A stretch of 64,000 bases of DNA. Origin: Neorhizobium sp. SHOUNA12A. GTDB lineage: Bacteria; Pseudomonadota; Alphaproteobacteria; Rhizobiales; Rhizobiaceae. How positions within the stretch are numbered: position 1 is the first letter of the stretch; the number at the start of each line of letters is the position of its first letter. Location: positions 1 to 64,000 of the forward strand of contig NZ_JALBGV010000019.1 in assembly GCF_023006505.1 (NCBI RefSeq). The letters are read 5' to 3'. A program made the position numbers and the translations under genes. The notes under the pieces were generated by a model, which saw nothing but the letters and a program-made list of their open reading frames with translations, was not told the origin of the DNA and searched no databases. This document shows positions 1 through 7,917 of the stretch, piece after piece.

Positions 1-433
1 GGATGATCGCGCCGCCGCCGATCCAGACGTCGGCGCCGATGTCGATCGGGCGGGCAATCTCGTGGCCCTCGGCGCGCAGGACGGGGTCGCGGTGGTGATC
101 GGCGCAATAGATCTGCACGCCAGGCCCCAGCATCGAGCGGGCACCGATCCTGACCGGTGCGGTATCGAGGATCGTGCAGCCGGCATTCAGATAGACGCCT
201 TGCCCAAGAAAGACGTTGAAGCCGTAGGCGCAGTGGAAGGGGGCTTCCAGAAAGGCGTCCGGGGCTGCCCCGAACAGCGTCCGCAGGGCAGGCGCCATCA
301 CGCCGCGTTCAGTGGGCGGCATGGTGTTGTGCGCATGGACGGCAATACGCGCCTTGTTCCTCAAACTGTCGAGTTCCGGATCCAGGCAGCAATACCATTC
401 GCCGGCCGCCATCTTTTCGCGTTCGCTCGCCAT
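1..433 (-). CDS. Sugar O-acetyltransferase (maltose/NodL/LacA type), 3' end cut by window
   Basis: Acetyl-CoA-dependent acetyltransferase acting on a sugar hydroxyl in the cytoplasm. The first 144 codons are visible. Residues 6-55 form the N-terminal helical domain typical of maltose acetyltransferases. From about residue 68 the chain turns into left-handed beta-helix hexapeptide repeats (VFLGQGVYLNAG, DIGADVWIGGGAII). The ADHH sequence at residues 111-114 lies where the family keeps its catalytic histidine. The ATG at 433 is preceded by a GGAGGAG ribosome site. It lies 30 bp downstream of the stop of the GFA-family gene, so the two are probably co-transcribed. The C-terminal part of the repeat domain lies outside the window. 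The natural acceptor sugar cannot be read from the sequence. Confidence 0.88.
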   Translation of the reverse strand, partial: MASEREKMAAGEWYCCLDPELDSLRNKARIAVHAHNTMPPTERGVMAPALRTLFGAAPDAFLEAPFHCAYGFNVFLGQGVYLNAGCTILDTAPVRIGARSMLGPGVQIYCADHHRDPVLRAEGHEIARPIDIGADVWIGGGAII

Positions 434-463
434 GTCGTCTCCTCCCGCCCGCCTTCCCGTGTT

Positions 464-949
464 TCAGCGTTCCGCCCCGGCCTTGATCCGGGCCGTCTCA
501 CGCCGCGCGACGCTTTCCGCCGGCCACATCGCCTTGGAGCTGTAATAGTTCTCGAATACATTGGCGCCTTCCGGCAGGCCCACCCAGGCGACTTTCGAAC
601 GCGTGAAGATATGCACGTCCGGTGAGAATTCGCCACGCCTTTCGAGCGTCTGGACCCGGATGAACAGCATCCATCTGCGCCGGCCGTAATCGCTCCAGAC
701 GGCTGTCTGGCACTCTGGACAGCGGTAGATGTCGTGGGGCAGGCCGCTGTCGGTCTTCATGGCGATCGCGACCGGCTCCGTACTCGTCACCTCCACCCGA
801 TCGGCTTCGATGAGGGCATTGATCGCAAAGGCGCCGCCCGTCTGCTGCTGACAGTCGGTGCAATGGCAGCAATGGATGAACATCGGCCGCCCATGCATGC
901 GATAACGCACGTTGCCGCAGAAGCAGCCGCCCTTGAATATTTCGCTCAT
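464..949 (-). CDS. GFA family (Mss4-like fold) zinc-binding protein
   Basis: 161-residue protein of the glutathione-dependent formaldehyde-activating (GFA/CENP-V) family. Its cysteines are arranged as C9xC11, C30xxC33 and C77xxC80, the pattern that builds the two zinc sites of the Mss4-like fold. Family members were named after a formaldehyde-glutathione adduct activity, but most, including this one, have no proven reaction. The frame stays open upstream to 1186, but the ATG at 949 begins the conserved domain (MSEIFKGGCFCG) and has a GGACGGAAG ribosome site, so the upstream extension is not coding. It is the first gene of a likely two-gene operon with the sugar acetyltransferase and is divergent from the dehydrogenase at 1087. 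Confidence 0.85.
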   Translation of the reverse strand: MSEIFKGGCFCGNVRYRMHGRPMFIHCCHCTDCQQQTGGAFAINALIEADRVEVTSTEPVAIAMKTDSGLPHDIYRCPECQTAVWSDYGRRRWMLFIRVQTLERRGEFSPDVHIFTRSKVAWVGLPEGANVFENYYSSKAMWPAESVARRETARIKAGAER

Positions 950-1086
950 CTTCCGTCCGGGCTCCCTCAGATTACGCATGTCGAATATGAAATATTCCTC
1001 AACCCTCCCGCAATGCAAAATGAAGAAGACGAGACCGGCATGTTCTGCTTTAACTCCGGCAGCAACGACATGAGCAGGATCAACGC

Positions 1087-1956
1087 ATGACGAAAGAGCG
1101 GGTTGGTATCGTCGGCCTCGGCCGGATGGGCAGTGCCATGGCCGAGCGCCTTGCAACGCAGGGCTTTTCGGTGACGGGCTGGACACGCAGCGGGCTTTCC
1201 GGAGAAAAGGCCTCGGCGCTTGGGATTGCTGCCTCGGCCGGCCTGGCGGCGCTTTTCGACGCTTCGGATATCGTCATCCTTGCCCTGCTCGACGATGCCG
1301 CCGTGCACGCCGTGCTCGATGAACTGGCCGCCGCCGCGCCGGCTGGCAAGCTGGTCGTCGATACCAGCACCGTCAGCCCCGAGACGCTGCGTGTCCATCA
1401 AGATGCGATGGGCAAGGCGGGTGCGGCACTTCTCGACGCACCGATTTCCGGCGGGCCGGAAATGCTCCTGGCAGGCACGGCCGGTCTTTATATCGGAGGG
1501 GCGGAAAAGGACTTTCAGCGTTTCCTGCCGGTGGCCGACGTGCTTTCGAACCGTATCCATCACGTCGGCGGGTTGGGCGACGGGGCATCGGCGAAACTCG
1601 TCAACAACATGATGCTGATGGGGCTGTGGCAGATCATGAAGGAAGCCGTCGAGCTCGGCGGCAAGGCTGGGCTCGGGCGCGGCAAGATGATCGAGATCCT
1701 GTCCGGCAGTCCGGCTGCAAGCCCGGCCATGCGGTCGCGGCTTCCGGTCATTCTCGGCGAGACCGAGGCGGTCGGGTTTCCGGTCTCCGGCGTGCTGAAG
1801 GATATGGGCGTGGTTCTTGATCTTGCCCGCGGTCTTGGCGTCGCGACACCGGCCATCGAGGCAGCGCGCGCCAGTTTCGAGAAAGCCGCGGCGCTCGGAT
1901 ATGGCGAAGCCGATCTCGCCACCGTGGTGCGGCTGGCACTCGAAGGCAAAGGCTGA
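1087..1956 (+). CDS. Beta-hydroxyacid dehydrogenase family NAD(P)-dependent oxidoreductase
   Basis: 289-residue cytoplasmic oxidoreductase of the 3-hydroxyisobutyrate / 6-phosphogluconate dehydrogenase superfamily. The Rossmann dinucleotide motif GLGRMG is at residues 10-15. The substrate-binding signature DAPISGGP is at 117-124. The catalytic lysine is K170 with N174 in AKLVNN. The C-terminal half is the all-helical dimerisation domain and the length is normal for the family. The specific hydroxyacid (hydroxyisobutyrate, tartronate semialdehyde or a glyoxylate/succinic semialdehyde-type substrate) cannot be told from these motifs. It stands alone, divergent from the GFA gene and convergent with doxX. 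Confidence 0.87.
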   Translation: MTKERVGIVGLGRMGSAMAERLATQGFSVTGWTRSGLSGEKASALGIAASAGLAALFDASDIVILALLDDAAVHAVLDELAAAAPAGKLVVDTSTVSPETLRVHQDAMGKAGAALLDAPISGGPEMLLAGTAGLYIGGAEKDFQRFLPVADVLSNRIHHVGGLGDGASAKLVNNMMLMGLWQIMKEAVELGGKAGLGRGKMIEILSGSPAASPAMRSRLPVILGETEAVGFPVSGVLKDMGVVLDLARGLGVATPAIEAARASFEKAAALGYGEADLATVVRLALEGKG

Positions 1957-1978
1957 GCCCGGGAGCGGCCCAGCCTTT
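1948..1978. terminator. Hairpin between convergent genes, possible bidirectional terminator
   Basis: Eight-base arms AAAGGCTG (1948-1955) and CAGCCTTT (1971-1978) flank a 15-base GC-rich loop. The left arm overlaps the stop of the dehydrogenase and the right arm ends 8 bp before the stop of the opposing DoxX gene. The arms supply a short T-run on either strand. It is a plausible weak two-way terminator, but no long U-tract is present. Confidence 0.5.
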
Positions 1979-1986
1979 CCTGAAGT

Positions 1987-2436
1987 TCAGAGCGTCCGGC
2001 CGAGGCGGGCGTCGACCGAGTGGCTATTGCCGCCGCGCAGGGCGAAGAACAGGAAGATCGCTGCCCAGAGGATAGACTTTTCCGCGCCGGCGAGACCCTG
2101 GTTCTGGGCAATGCCGTGGAAATAGACGGTGACCAGAAGCACGATCATCGCCGCGAAGGAGGCGGGACGGGTGAAGAGGCCGATGGTGACGAGAATGCCG
2201 CCGAAGAATTCGGTGGCGGAAAGCAGCGGTGACCAGAAGACGCCCGGATAGAAACCGAGGCTTTCGACCATGCCGACCGCGCCGAACGGGTTGGTGATCT
2301 TGCCGAAACCGTGGGTGACCAGCAGCGCGCCGGCTGCGACGCGCAGGATCGTCTCGACGATCTCATGGCCGGAGGTATAGACAGGGGCGAGTGCCGGAAT
2401 GATCAGCCGGGAGCGGGTGGTGGATTGAAGAGCCAT
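1987..2436 (-). CDS. DoxX family integral membrane protein
   Basis: 149-residue inner-membrane protein of the DoxX/SURF4 family with about four hydrophobic helices. Conserved DoxX signatures are visible: an early VTHGFGKI segment, a central FGGILVTIGLFTRPA stretch and a late hydrophobic ILWAAIFLFFAL. The frame is open to 2550, but the ATG at 2436 is preceded by an AGAGG ribosome site and gives the normal length. The upstream part is polar and family-unlike. DoxX proteins are linked to redox or thiosulfate handling in a few species, but most have no assigned role. The gene is divergent from the SelW-like gene across about 155 bp. Confidence 0.84.
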   Translation of the reverse strand: MALQSTTRSRLIIPALAPVYTSGHEIVETILRVAAGALLVTHGFGKITNPFGAVGMVESLGFYPGVFWSPLLSATEFFGGILVTIGLFTRPASFAAMIVLLVTVYFHGIAQNQGLAGAEKSILWAAIFLFFALRGGNSHSVDARLGRTL

Positions 2437-2591
2437 GGGACCTCTTTCTTTGAAAACGACGCGACCGTCGTCGCAGGAGCTCCAAATTGACGTTCGCGTC
2501 CTCTCTGTCGAGATGCGTGCGTTCAAAAACTTGACCGTTCCGGTTGACAATATCGTGAGACCGAATTGACTTGGGTAGAAGGCGAAACATC

Positions 2592-2891
2592 ATGGAAAAA
2601 CCGCGCATTACGATTCTTTATTGCACCCAGTGCAACTGGCTGCTGCGGGCCGGCTGGATGGCGCAGGAGCTTTTGCAGACCTTTGGCGATGCGCTCGGCG
2701 AGGTGGCGCTGATCCCCGGCACCGGCGGCAATTTCGAGATCCAGGTGAACGGGACGCTCATCTGGGAGCGCAAGCGCGACGGCGGGTTTCCTGGCCCCAA
2801 GGAATTGAAGCAGCGGGTGCGCGACATGATCGACCCGGACCGCGACCTCGGCCACGTGGACCGCAAGGCGACCGAAGACGGCGGGAGCTGA
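2592..2891 (+). CDS. SelT/SelW/SelH family thioredoxin-like protein (Cys form)
   Basis: 99-residue protein of the Rdx family. It keeps the N-terminal beta-strand followed by the redox motif C11-T-Q-C14 (YCTQCNW), then a helix (AGWMAQELLQTF), and a C-terminal strand pair around GGNFEIQVNG and ERKRDGGFPG. In eukaryotic SelW the second cysteine position or its neighbour is selenocysteine. Here both are ordinary TGC cysteines, as in most bacterial members. The ATG at 2592 is chosen because the earlier TTG (2571) adds only seven basic residues before the conserved MEKPRITILY. Role unknown beyond a presumed thiol-redox function. Confidence 0.85.
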   Translation: MEKPRITILYCTQCNWLLRAGWMAQELLQTFGDALGEVALIPGTGGNFEIQVNGTLIWERKRDGGFPGPKELKQRVRDMIDPDRDLGHVDRKATEDGGS

Positions 2892-2954
2892 GGCCGCCCG
2901 TGACAGATCCGTGAAGGTTTTTTAGCGACGGGCGCGGAAACTTCAAAAAGCCAG

Positions 2955-2983
2955 TTGACAGGGGAAGGTCACACCCGTACATG
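2955..2983 (+). promoter_or_regulatory. Probable sigma-70 promoter of tRNA-Leu
   Basis: TTGACA at 2955-2960, a 17-base spacer, then TACATG at 2978-2983, about 10 bases before the first tRNA base. The -35 box is a perfect match, while the -10 box keeps only part of the TATAAT pattern. Spacing and position are right for a stable-RNA promoter. Confidence 0.55.
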
Positions 2984-2993
2984 GCTCTCCGTC

Positions 2994-3080
2994 GCCCAGA
3001 TGGCGGAATTGGTAGACGCGCCAGCTTCAGGTGCTGGTACCCGAAAGGGTGTGGAGGTTCGAGTCCTCTTCTGGGCACCA
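2994..3080 (+). tRNA. tRNA-Leu (CAG anticodon)
   Basis: 87 bases with a full cloverleaf and encoded CCA end. The acceptor arm GCCCAGA (2994-3000) pairs with TCTGGGC before ACCA. The anticodon stem CCAGC/GCTGG encloses loop TTCAGGT with anticodon CAG at 3028-3030. There is a long variable arm (TACCCGAAAGGGTG), as expected for class II leucine tRNA. The T-arm contains GGTTCGAGTCC. It reads leucine codon CUG, the commonest leucine codon in this genome's genes. Confidence 0.97.
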
Positions 3081-3625
3081 TTCCGATTTGATCCCTACCA
3101 AGATCAAGTACTTAACGCCTTTCCAAACTATTGCGCATTGGCTGCCTTGTAACAAAGGCCTGTAACAATGCGCTTCAGGCTCGTCCGCCCGATGGTTACG
3201 AAAGGCTCATCGAATCCGCATTTCGTAAAGCGGATATCCGTCAGATATCCGAGACGTCCTCGTCGGCCGAAAGCTGGTCATTCCGCTGGGCGAGGAGGTT
3301 GTGGAATTCGCCGTTACCCCCTTTGCCTATGCTCGGATTTGCAACGGAGGGGCAGTATTAGGAACGGCTCCTCGCCCTCATAGAAGGCGACAATCCGATG
3401 CTTTGCTCGCCATTTTTCTATGTGGTCGCGCCCAGGGTCTCGCACTGTGCTCATGCTTGATTTTGCCGTCGTCCTCCTGCGCGGGACAAAACCACCCGCG
3501 TGAAACCTATCCTTCGGTATGGGCATGTCCCATCCTTGGCTTGATCGATCCCAACCCTGCCATCCCTTAGGTTGTGCTGCATTGCTGACCGATTTTGGGC
3601 TTGTTCCGCGCCCATGGAGGATCTC
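3081..3625. other. 545-bp gene-free stretch after tRNA-Leu
   Basis: No open frame here has ribosome-site support or recognisable protein similarity. It holds an inverted repeat TTACGAAA (3196-3203) / TTTCGTAA (3221-3228) and a 10-bp palindrome CGGATATCCG at 3231-3240, followed by a second GATATCCG at 3244-3251. No integrase, no duplicated tRNA 3' end and no insertion sequence are visible in the window, so there is no support for an element at the tRNA. Confidence 0.5.
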
Positions 3626-4375
3626 ATGTCGCATACCGAAATAGGCCTACAAGCCCAAAAAGGCTTTCCACCTTCTGTTGCCGGTGCCGCGGCTACGGGT
3701 CGCCTGCCGGATTCCATGCCTGGCACGGTTCATGATCTGGGCAATCTCATACAGGTTGCGGTATCCGCATTGAACATCCTCTCCCGCAACGCTCATCTGG
3801 CAGCGGATCCGAGTCTGCCGCCCATCGTTGCCAGTGCGAGAATGTCTCTCGGACGCGCCGGAACGCTTGTGGAGCAGACCCTCCGCCGGGCACGCGAGGG
3901 AGAGACCTCGGTGGAAGCCGTCAGCGTCGCTGGCTGCCTGACGGAGCTTCGGGAGTTGGTCGAAACCATCTGGCAGCCCGAAATCCGGCTCGACCTGCAG
4001 GTGGAGCCGAATCTGCCGCCCCTGACCTGCAGTCGGATCAACTTGCAGGGCGCCATCATGAACCTGCTGACGAATGCGCGCGATGCCATGCCGGATGGAG
4101 GGACTATCGCACTTGCCGCGCGAAGCGCGGGAAAAGGCGGATATGCGGCGGCCGTCGAGATAGAGATCGTGGACAACGGCCTCGGCATGAGCCCGGATAC
4201 GCTGCAGCGTGCCTTCGAGCCCTTCTTCACAACAAGAGCGACGGGGCTTGGCGGCTTCGGCTTGCCGGTGGTCAAGCGGTTCGTCGAGGACGTGGGAGGA
4301 CATATCGCCGTCGAAAGCAAACTCAATGCCGGCACGCAAGTCACCCTGTATCTGCCAATTGCCGAACGCCGATGA
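3626..4375 (+). CDS. Short cytoplasmic sensor histidine kinase
   Basis: 249-residue soluble histidine kinase lacking any membrane segment or recognisable sensor domain. The phospho-acceptor region contains H36 in VHDLGNLIQVA. The ATP-binding domain shows the N box NLLTNARDAM (N150), G1 box DNGLGM (183-188), F box FEPFFTT and G2 box GGFGLPVVKRF (209-219). The ATG at 3626 is taken because GGAGG ends five bases before it; the same frame is open to 3572. It has no receiver gene directly attached. The nearest regulators are the Rrf2 gene and the FixJ-like gene at 5270, a possible but unproven partner. Confidence 0.82.
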   Translation: MSHTEIGLQAQKGFPPSVAGAAATGRLPDSMPGTVHDLGNLIQVAVSALNILSRNAHLAADPSLPPIVASARMSLGRAGTLVEQTLRRAREGETSVEAVSVAGCLTELRELVETIWQPEIRLDLQVEPNLPPLTCSRINLQGAIMNLLTNARDAMPDGGTIALAARSAGKGGYAAAVEIEIVDNGLGMSPDTLQRAFEPFFTTRATGLGGFGLPVVKRFVEDVGGHIAVESKLNAGTQVTLYLPIAERR

Positions 4376-4477
4376 CGGCTTAAGCGGAAGTGAAAGACGT
4401 TACCGTCTCCGGCGGCGGCTGATTTCCGTGCAGCGAATGTTGCGCTTCGCTGGGCAGTTCAAATTAGTGCTTGCCAG

Positions 4478-4510
4478 CCATAACTCAGACAATTATAGTC
4501 CGAGTTATGG
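4478..4510. promoter_or_regulatory. 33-bp dyad over the Rrf2 start codon, probable operator
   Basis: A near-perfect inverted repeat centred on 4494. Outer arms CCATAACTC (4478-4486) and GAGTTATGG (4502-4510) pair fully, inner GAC/GTC also pairs, and only two opposed base pairs fail (4487/4501 and 4491/4497). The ATG at 4507 of the Rrf2 gene lies inside the right arm. Rrf2 proteins bind as dimers to dyads of this sort and usually repress their own gene, so autoregulation is inferred. Confidence 0.7.
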
Positions 4511-5046
4511 CGCATATGACGGCAGGTGTGGAATACGGGCTGCATTGTCTCCTGTGGTTGGCGAGTTCGCCCGGAACGCCGCTCAGCAGCCGCGATCTGG
4601 CGGATTTTCAGGGAATTTCCCGGAGTTTTCTGGCGAAGGTATTTCCGAAGCTGGAAAAGGCGGGGATCGTGTCCGCCTCCGAGGGCATCAACGGGGGATA
4701 TCTGCTCGCAAGGCAGCCCGGAGATATCACGGTTCTGGAGGTTATCGATGCGATCGAAGGTAAGAAACCCTTGTTCGACTGCCAGGAGATCCGCGGCCGC
4801 TGCGCCGTATATCGGGAGCGGCCGCCGTCATGGGCAACGAAAGGCGTATGCGCAATCCACGCGGTGATGCTGCGCGCGGAGAAGGCGATGCGGGATTCGC
4901 TTGCGAGCCAGACGCTGGCCGATATTGCCGGCGACCTCGGTGGAAAGGCGCCGCCGGAATTCTCCGACGACGTCCGCAAATGGCTTGCGGATAGAACAAA
5001 GGGCCGGACCCGAAGCGGTGCAACAGAAGACAGAGCGTTGTCCTGA
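4507..5046 (+). CDS. Rrf2 family transcriptional regulator, possible Fe-S sensor
   Basis: 179-residue DNA-binding regulator. The N-terminal winged helix is typical (GVEYGLHCLLWLA, then LADFQGISRSFLAKVFPKLEKAGIV, wing GINGGYLLAR). Three cysteines at 92, 99 and 115 sit close to the cluster-ligand region of IscR/NsrR/RirA (IscR uses three cysteines near 92-104), so a [2Fe-2S] or [4Fe-4S] sensor is possible. The ATG at 4507 puts the conserved Tyr at position 10, the usual family place. ATG 4516 is the alternative. Neither has a strong ribosome site, and the start lies inside a long dyad. Target genes are unknown; no clear second copy of the dyad was noticed in the window. Confidence 0.86.
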   Translation: MAHMTAGVEYGLHCLLWLASSPGTPLSSRDLADFQGISRSFLAKVFPKLEKAGIVSASEGINGGYLLARQPGDITVLEVIDAIEGKKPLFDCQEIRGRCAVYRERPPSWATKGVCAIHAVMLRAEKAMRDSLASQTLADIAGDLGGKAPPEFSDDVRKWLADRTKGRTRSGATEDRALS

Positions 5047-5269
5047 CGGGCTGGGGACGCGTGACATGGATTGCGGCTGGCAATTGCAGCCAGGCGGAGT
5101 TGAGATGCTGCCGCTCCGGTAGATAGGGGACCCAGATTGATGAAGGATATATTTATCTTGGCCGGCAACGGCGCCCTTCACTTGTCGGGGTGCGTTCGGT
5201 CGCAGGGCGGTAAGGCGAGCGCGCTGCGCATGGTAGCACCTATAATCTGCCTTCTCGGGAGATGATCAG

Positions 5270-5920
5270 ATGGCAACCTCAGCTGTCGTTGCAGATAATC
5301 CGCTGGTCCTTGTCGTCGACGACGACGAGGACGTTCGTAACTCTCTTCAGGAACTCATGGAATCTGTCGGGCTTGATGTCGCCTGTTTCCCGTCGCCCCG
5401 GGAACTGTTGAGCGCCGGTCTCCCCGATCGGCCCGGCTGCCTGGTGCTGGATGTCCGAATGCCCGGCGCGAGTGGTCTTGACTTACAGCATCAACTCTCG
5501 GCGCGCGGAATCACGAAACCCATAGTCTTTCTCACGGGATACGGCGACATTCCGATGACGGTGCAAGCCATGAAGGCCGGCGCCGTCGATTTCCTGACGA
5601 AACCGGTGCGCGACCAGACGTTGTTGGACGCCGTGATTGCAGGCATTCAGCGGGACGTGGAGCAGAGGGCGCAGGCGGAGAACATCCATCAGCATTCCAG
5701 CCGGTTCGCGACGCTGACGCCGCGCGAACGTCAGGTACTTCGTGAAGTTGCGCGCGGCCGCCTCAACAAACAGATCGCTTTCGAACTCGGGATCAGCGAG
5801 ATCACCGTTAAACTCCACCGCAGCAATGTAATGCGCAAGATGCGGGCTATTTCCATCGGCGAACTCATTCGCGCCTGGGATTCATTGCCCTCCAGTCTTC
5901 GCGAGACGCCGCAGGCTTGA
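5270..5920 (+). CDS. FixJ/NarL-type response regulator
   Basis: 216-residue two-domain regulator. The receiver has the acidic pocket D17-D19, the phospho-acceptor D61 in LVLDVRMPG, switch T89 and conserved K111 (LTKPV). After a linker at 130-145 comes a LuxR-type helix-turn-helix (LTPRERQVLREVARGRLNKQIAFE, residues 149-205) ending in VMRKMRA. This layout and the TGYGDIPMTVQAMKAGAVDF segment match the FixJ subfamily, so phosphorylation should drive dimerisation and promoter activation. CGGGAGA precedes the ATG. No kinase is fused or adjacent. The orphan kinase at 3626 is the nearest candidate partner. Confidence 0.88.
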   Translation: MATSAVVADNPLVLVVDDDEDVRNSLQELMESVGLDVACFPSPRELLSAGLPDRPGCLVLDVRMPGASGLDLQHQLSARGITKPIVFLTGYGDIPMTVQAMKAGAVDFLTKPVRDQTLLDAVIAGIQRDVEQRAQAENIHQHSSRFATLTPRERQVLREVARGRLNKQIAFELGISEITVKLHRSNVMRKMRAISIGELIRAWDSLPSSLRETPQA

Positions 5921-6246
5921 GTCTGCGCAATACTATCCTCACAACCAAAAGCTGCCCCCCGAAGCGACTAGTCTTGGCGCATAAGCGCCGGACGCCTCTT
6001 CCTTCGCCACAGGGCCCTGAAGGCTGGGGAATGTCTTCGAGCTTTAGCCGCCGATCATCGGCGAAGCATGAGCCCCTCGCTTGCTGCGGGAGCGATTGCC
6101 CTGAGTTCAGGCAGGATAATCTAATCACCCGATCTATCCTACCTGTACTCTGGGACTAGATGGTCGATGCCTCTGTTCGATAGGCTGGCGGCCCGCCGTG
6201 ACGCATTCTCCTGACCGGTCGAAGAGGCTCTAACAGGAGACATAAG
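5921..6246. other. Gene-free stretch upstream of the hydrolase operon
   Basis: 326 bases with no supported gene. It presumably carries the promoter of the following hydrolase/NmrA/cupin series; an ACAGGAGA ribosome site occurs at the 3' end just before 6247. I could not identify a confident -35/-10 pair or a stable hairpin. Confidence 0.4.
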
Positions 6247-7032
6247 ATGCGCGATATCATCAAAACTCTGACGCTCGCCGCAACGGTGGGCACGGCAGTT
6301 GCGGCATTCGCACAGGCCGCGGAACCGCGAGCCAAGCCGACGATCGTGCTGGTGCACGGCGCATTCGCCGACTCGTCGAGCTGGAACGGCGTGATCGGTG
6401 CGCTCGCCAAGGACGGCTATACGGCGATCGCCGCTGCCAATCCGCTCCGCAGCGTTGCCAGCGATGCCGCGACTGTCGCAAGCGTCCTCCGCTCGATTTC
6501 GGGACCGGTCGTGCTGGTCGGTCATTCCTACGGTGGGCCGGTCATCACCGAAGCGGCCAACGGAAATTCGAATGTGAAGGCCTTGGTCTACGTCGCCGCC
6601 TTTGCTCCGGAGACCGGTGAATCCAGCGCGAGCCTTTCGGGAAAATTTCCCGGCAGCACGCTGGGGGACGCGTTGACGACGACTGCGCTGCCGGGCGGCG
6701 GCCAAGATCTTTACATCCGGCCGGACCGGTTCCACGATCAGTTTGCCGCCGACGTGCCCGAAGACGCGGCGCGGCTGATGGCGGCCACCCAGCGCCCAAT
6801 CGCGCAGGCCGCATTGGCCGAACCGTCGGGCGCCGCCTCCTGGAAGACGCTGCCTTCCTACGCGATTTACGGTTCCGCCGATCGCAACATCCCGCCAGCC
6901 GTGATGAGCTTCATGGCGAAGCGAGCGCATGCGGTGAAGACCATCGTCATCGAGGGCGGTTCGCATGCCCTGACGGTCTCGCATCCCAAGGAAATAGCCT
7001 CTCTGATCGAGGAAGCAGCCTCGGCGGAATAA
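6247..7032 (+). CDS. Exported alpha/beta hydrolase
   Basis: 261-residue alpha/beta-fold hydrolase with a Sec signal peptide (residues 1-24, cleavage likely after AFAQA), so probably periplasmic. The mature chain starts with the oxyanion strand IVLVHGAF. The nucleophile elbow is GHSYGG with S94, the acid is probably D212 (YGSADRNIP) and the base H240 (GGSHALTV), giving a complete triad. It resembles the salicylate-esterase/hydroxynitrile-lyase-like hydrolases common in rhizobia, but the substrate is unknown. ACAGGAGA precedes the ATG. It is followed after 52 bp by the NmrA-like gene and then by an exported cupin, and the three may form one oxidative/aromatic stress operon (inference). Confidence 0.86.
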   Translation: MRDIIKTLTLAATVGTAVAAFAQAAEPRAKPTIVLVHGAFADSSSWNGVIGALAKDGYTAIAAANPLRSVASDAATVASVLRSISGPVVLVGHSYGGPVITEAANGNSNVKALVYVAAFAPETGESSASLSGKFPGSTLGDALTTTALPGGGQDLYIRPDRFHDQFAADVPEDAARLMAATQRPIAQAALAEPSGAASWKTLPSYAIYGSADRNIPPAVMSFMAKRAHAVKTIVIEGGSHALTVSHPKEIASLIEEAASAE

Positions 7033-7084
7033 CGCCGCAGCAGACCCGCAACTCAATATCAAACTTGAAACCAGGAGATAGGAC

Positions 7085-7843
7085 ATGAAGATCGTCGTTA
7101 TTGGAGGCACGGGCCTCATTGGTTCGAAAACCGTCGAACGGCTTCGCAAGAAGGGACATGAGGTGCTTGCTGCATCTCCAAATTCGGGCGTGAACACAGT
7201 GACTGGAGAAGGTCTTGCTGGAGCTCTGACCGGTGCCGAGGTGGTTATCGACCTGGCGAACTCGCCGTCCTTCGACGAGAAAGCCGCCATGGAATTTTTC
7301 GATGCAGCTGGTCGCAACCTCTTTGCAGCGGAAAAGGCCGCAGGCGTTCGTCATCATGTCGCGCTGTCGGTCGTCGGCACGGACCGTATGCAGGCGATGG
7401 GATATTTCCGCGCCAAGCTGCGTCAGGAAGAGCATATCCGCAGCTCAGGAGTGCCCTACACAATCGTCCATGCCACCCAGTTCTTCGAGTTCGTGGGTGC
7501 CATCGCCCAGTCGGCAACCGAAGGAACGAATGTTCGCGTTCCGACGGGCGCTTTTCAGCCGATCGCAGCAGACAACGTTGCCGACGCCATGGCTGATGCC
7601 GCTCTAGCCGAACCGGCGAACGGTATGATCGAGATCGCCGGCCCGGAGCGCGCACCGATGAATGAATTCATCGGGCGTTACCTCAAGGCCACCCACGATC
7701 CGCGTACCATCCTCGCCGATCCGCATGCCCGTTATTTCGAGGTCGAGATCGACGACCGGACACTGGTTCCGGATGCCGGCGCCCGCCTTGGCGCGATTCG
7801 CTTCGAGGACTGGCTCCAGTCCCCTGCCGCCCAGAAAAAGTAA
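7085..7843 (+). CDS. NmrA-like atypical SDR, NAD(P)-binding protein
   Basis: 252-residue cytoplasmic protein with an N-terminal dinucleotide motif GGTGLIG (residues 7-13) after a single beta strand, as in NmrA/HSCARG-type atypical short-chain dehydrogenases. Further family features are LSVVGTDRMQAMGYFRAKLRQEEHI, where the active-site tyrosine and lysine are displaced, and SGVPYTIVHATQFFEF. These proteins either reduce quinone-like substrates or sense the NADPH/NADP ratio. CCAGGAGA sits before the ATG. The gene lies between an exported hydrolase and an exported cupin. Confidence 0.85.
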   Translation: MKIVVIGGTGLIGSKTVERLRKKGHEVLAASPNSGVNTVTGEGLAGALTGAEVVIDLANSPSFDEKAAMEFFDAAGRNLFAAEKAAGVRHHVALSVVGTDRMQAMGYFRAKLRQEEHIRSSGVPYTIVHATQFFEFVGAIAQSATEGTNVRVPTGAFQPIAADNVADAMADAALAEPANGMIEIAGPERAPMNEFIGRYLKATHDPRTILADPHARYFEVEIDDRTLVPDAGARLGAIRFEDWLQSPAAQKK

Positions 7844-7917
7844 GCGACTCCCTCGCAAATTCCTCCCGGCTTCACCGGTCTTTCGGGTTGGCAAGCCTTA
7901 TTTACCAGGAGACGAAG

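Noticed and set aside
950..1186. Extending the GFA-family protein upstream to 1186
   Set aside because: The added residues show no family similarity, overlap the divergent dehydrogenase gene, and the start at 949 has a ribosome site.
2592..2891. Selenoprotein W
   Set aside because: The redox motif is Cys-Thr-Gln-Cys with ordinary cysteine codons and there is no in-frame TGA.
2994..3625. Genomic island integrated at tRNA-Leu
   Set aside because: No integrase, no second copy of the tRNA 3' end and no change of gene style was seen next to it.
6139..7317. A 392-codon minus-strand frame opposite the exported hydrolase
   Set aside because: The plus-strand gene carries a signal peptide, a full catalytic triad and a ribosome site. 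The minus frame is a compositional shadow.
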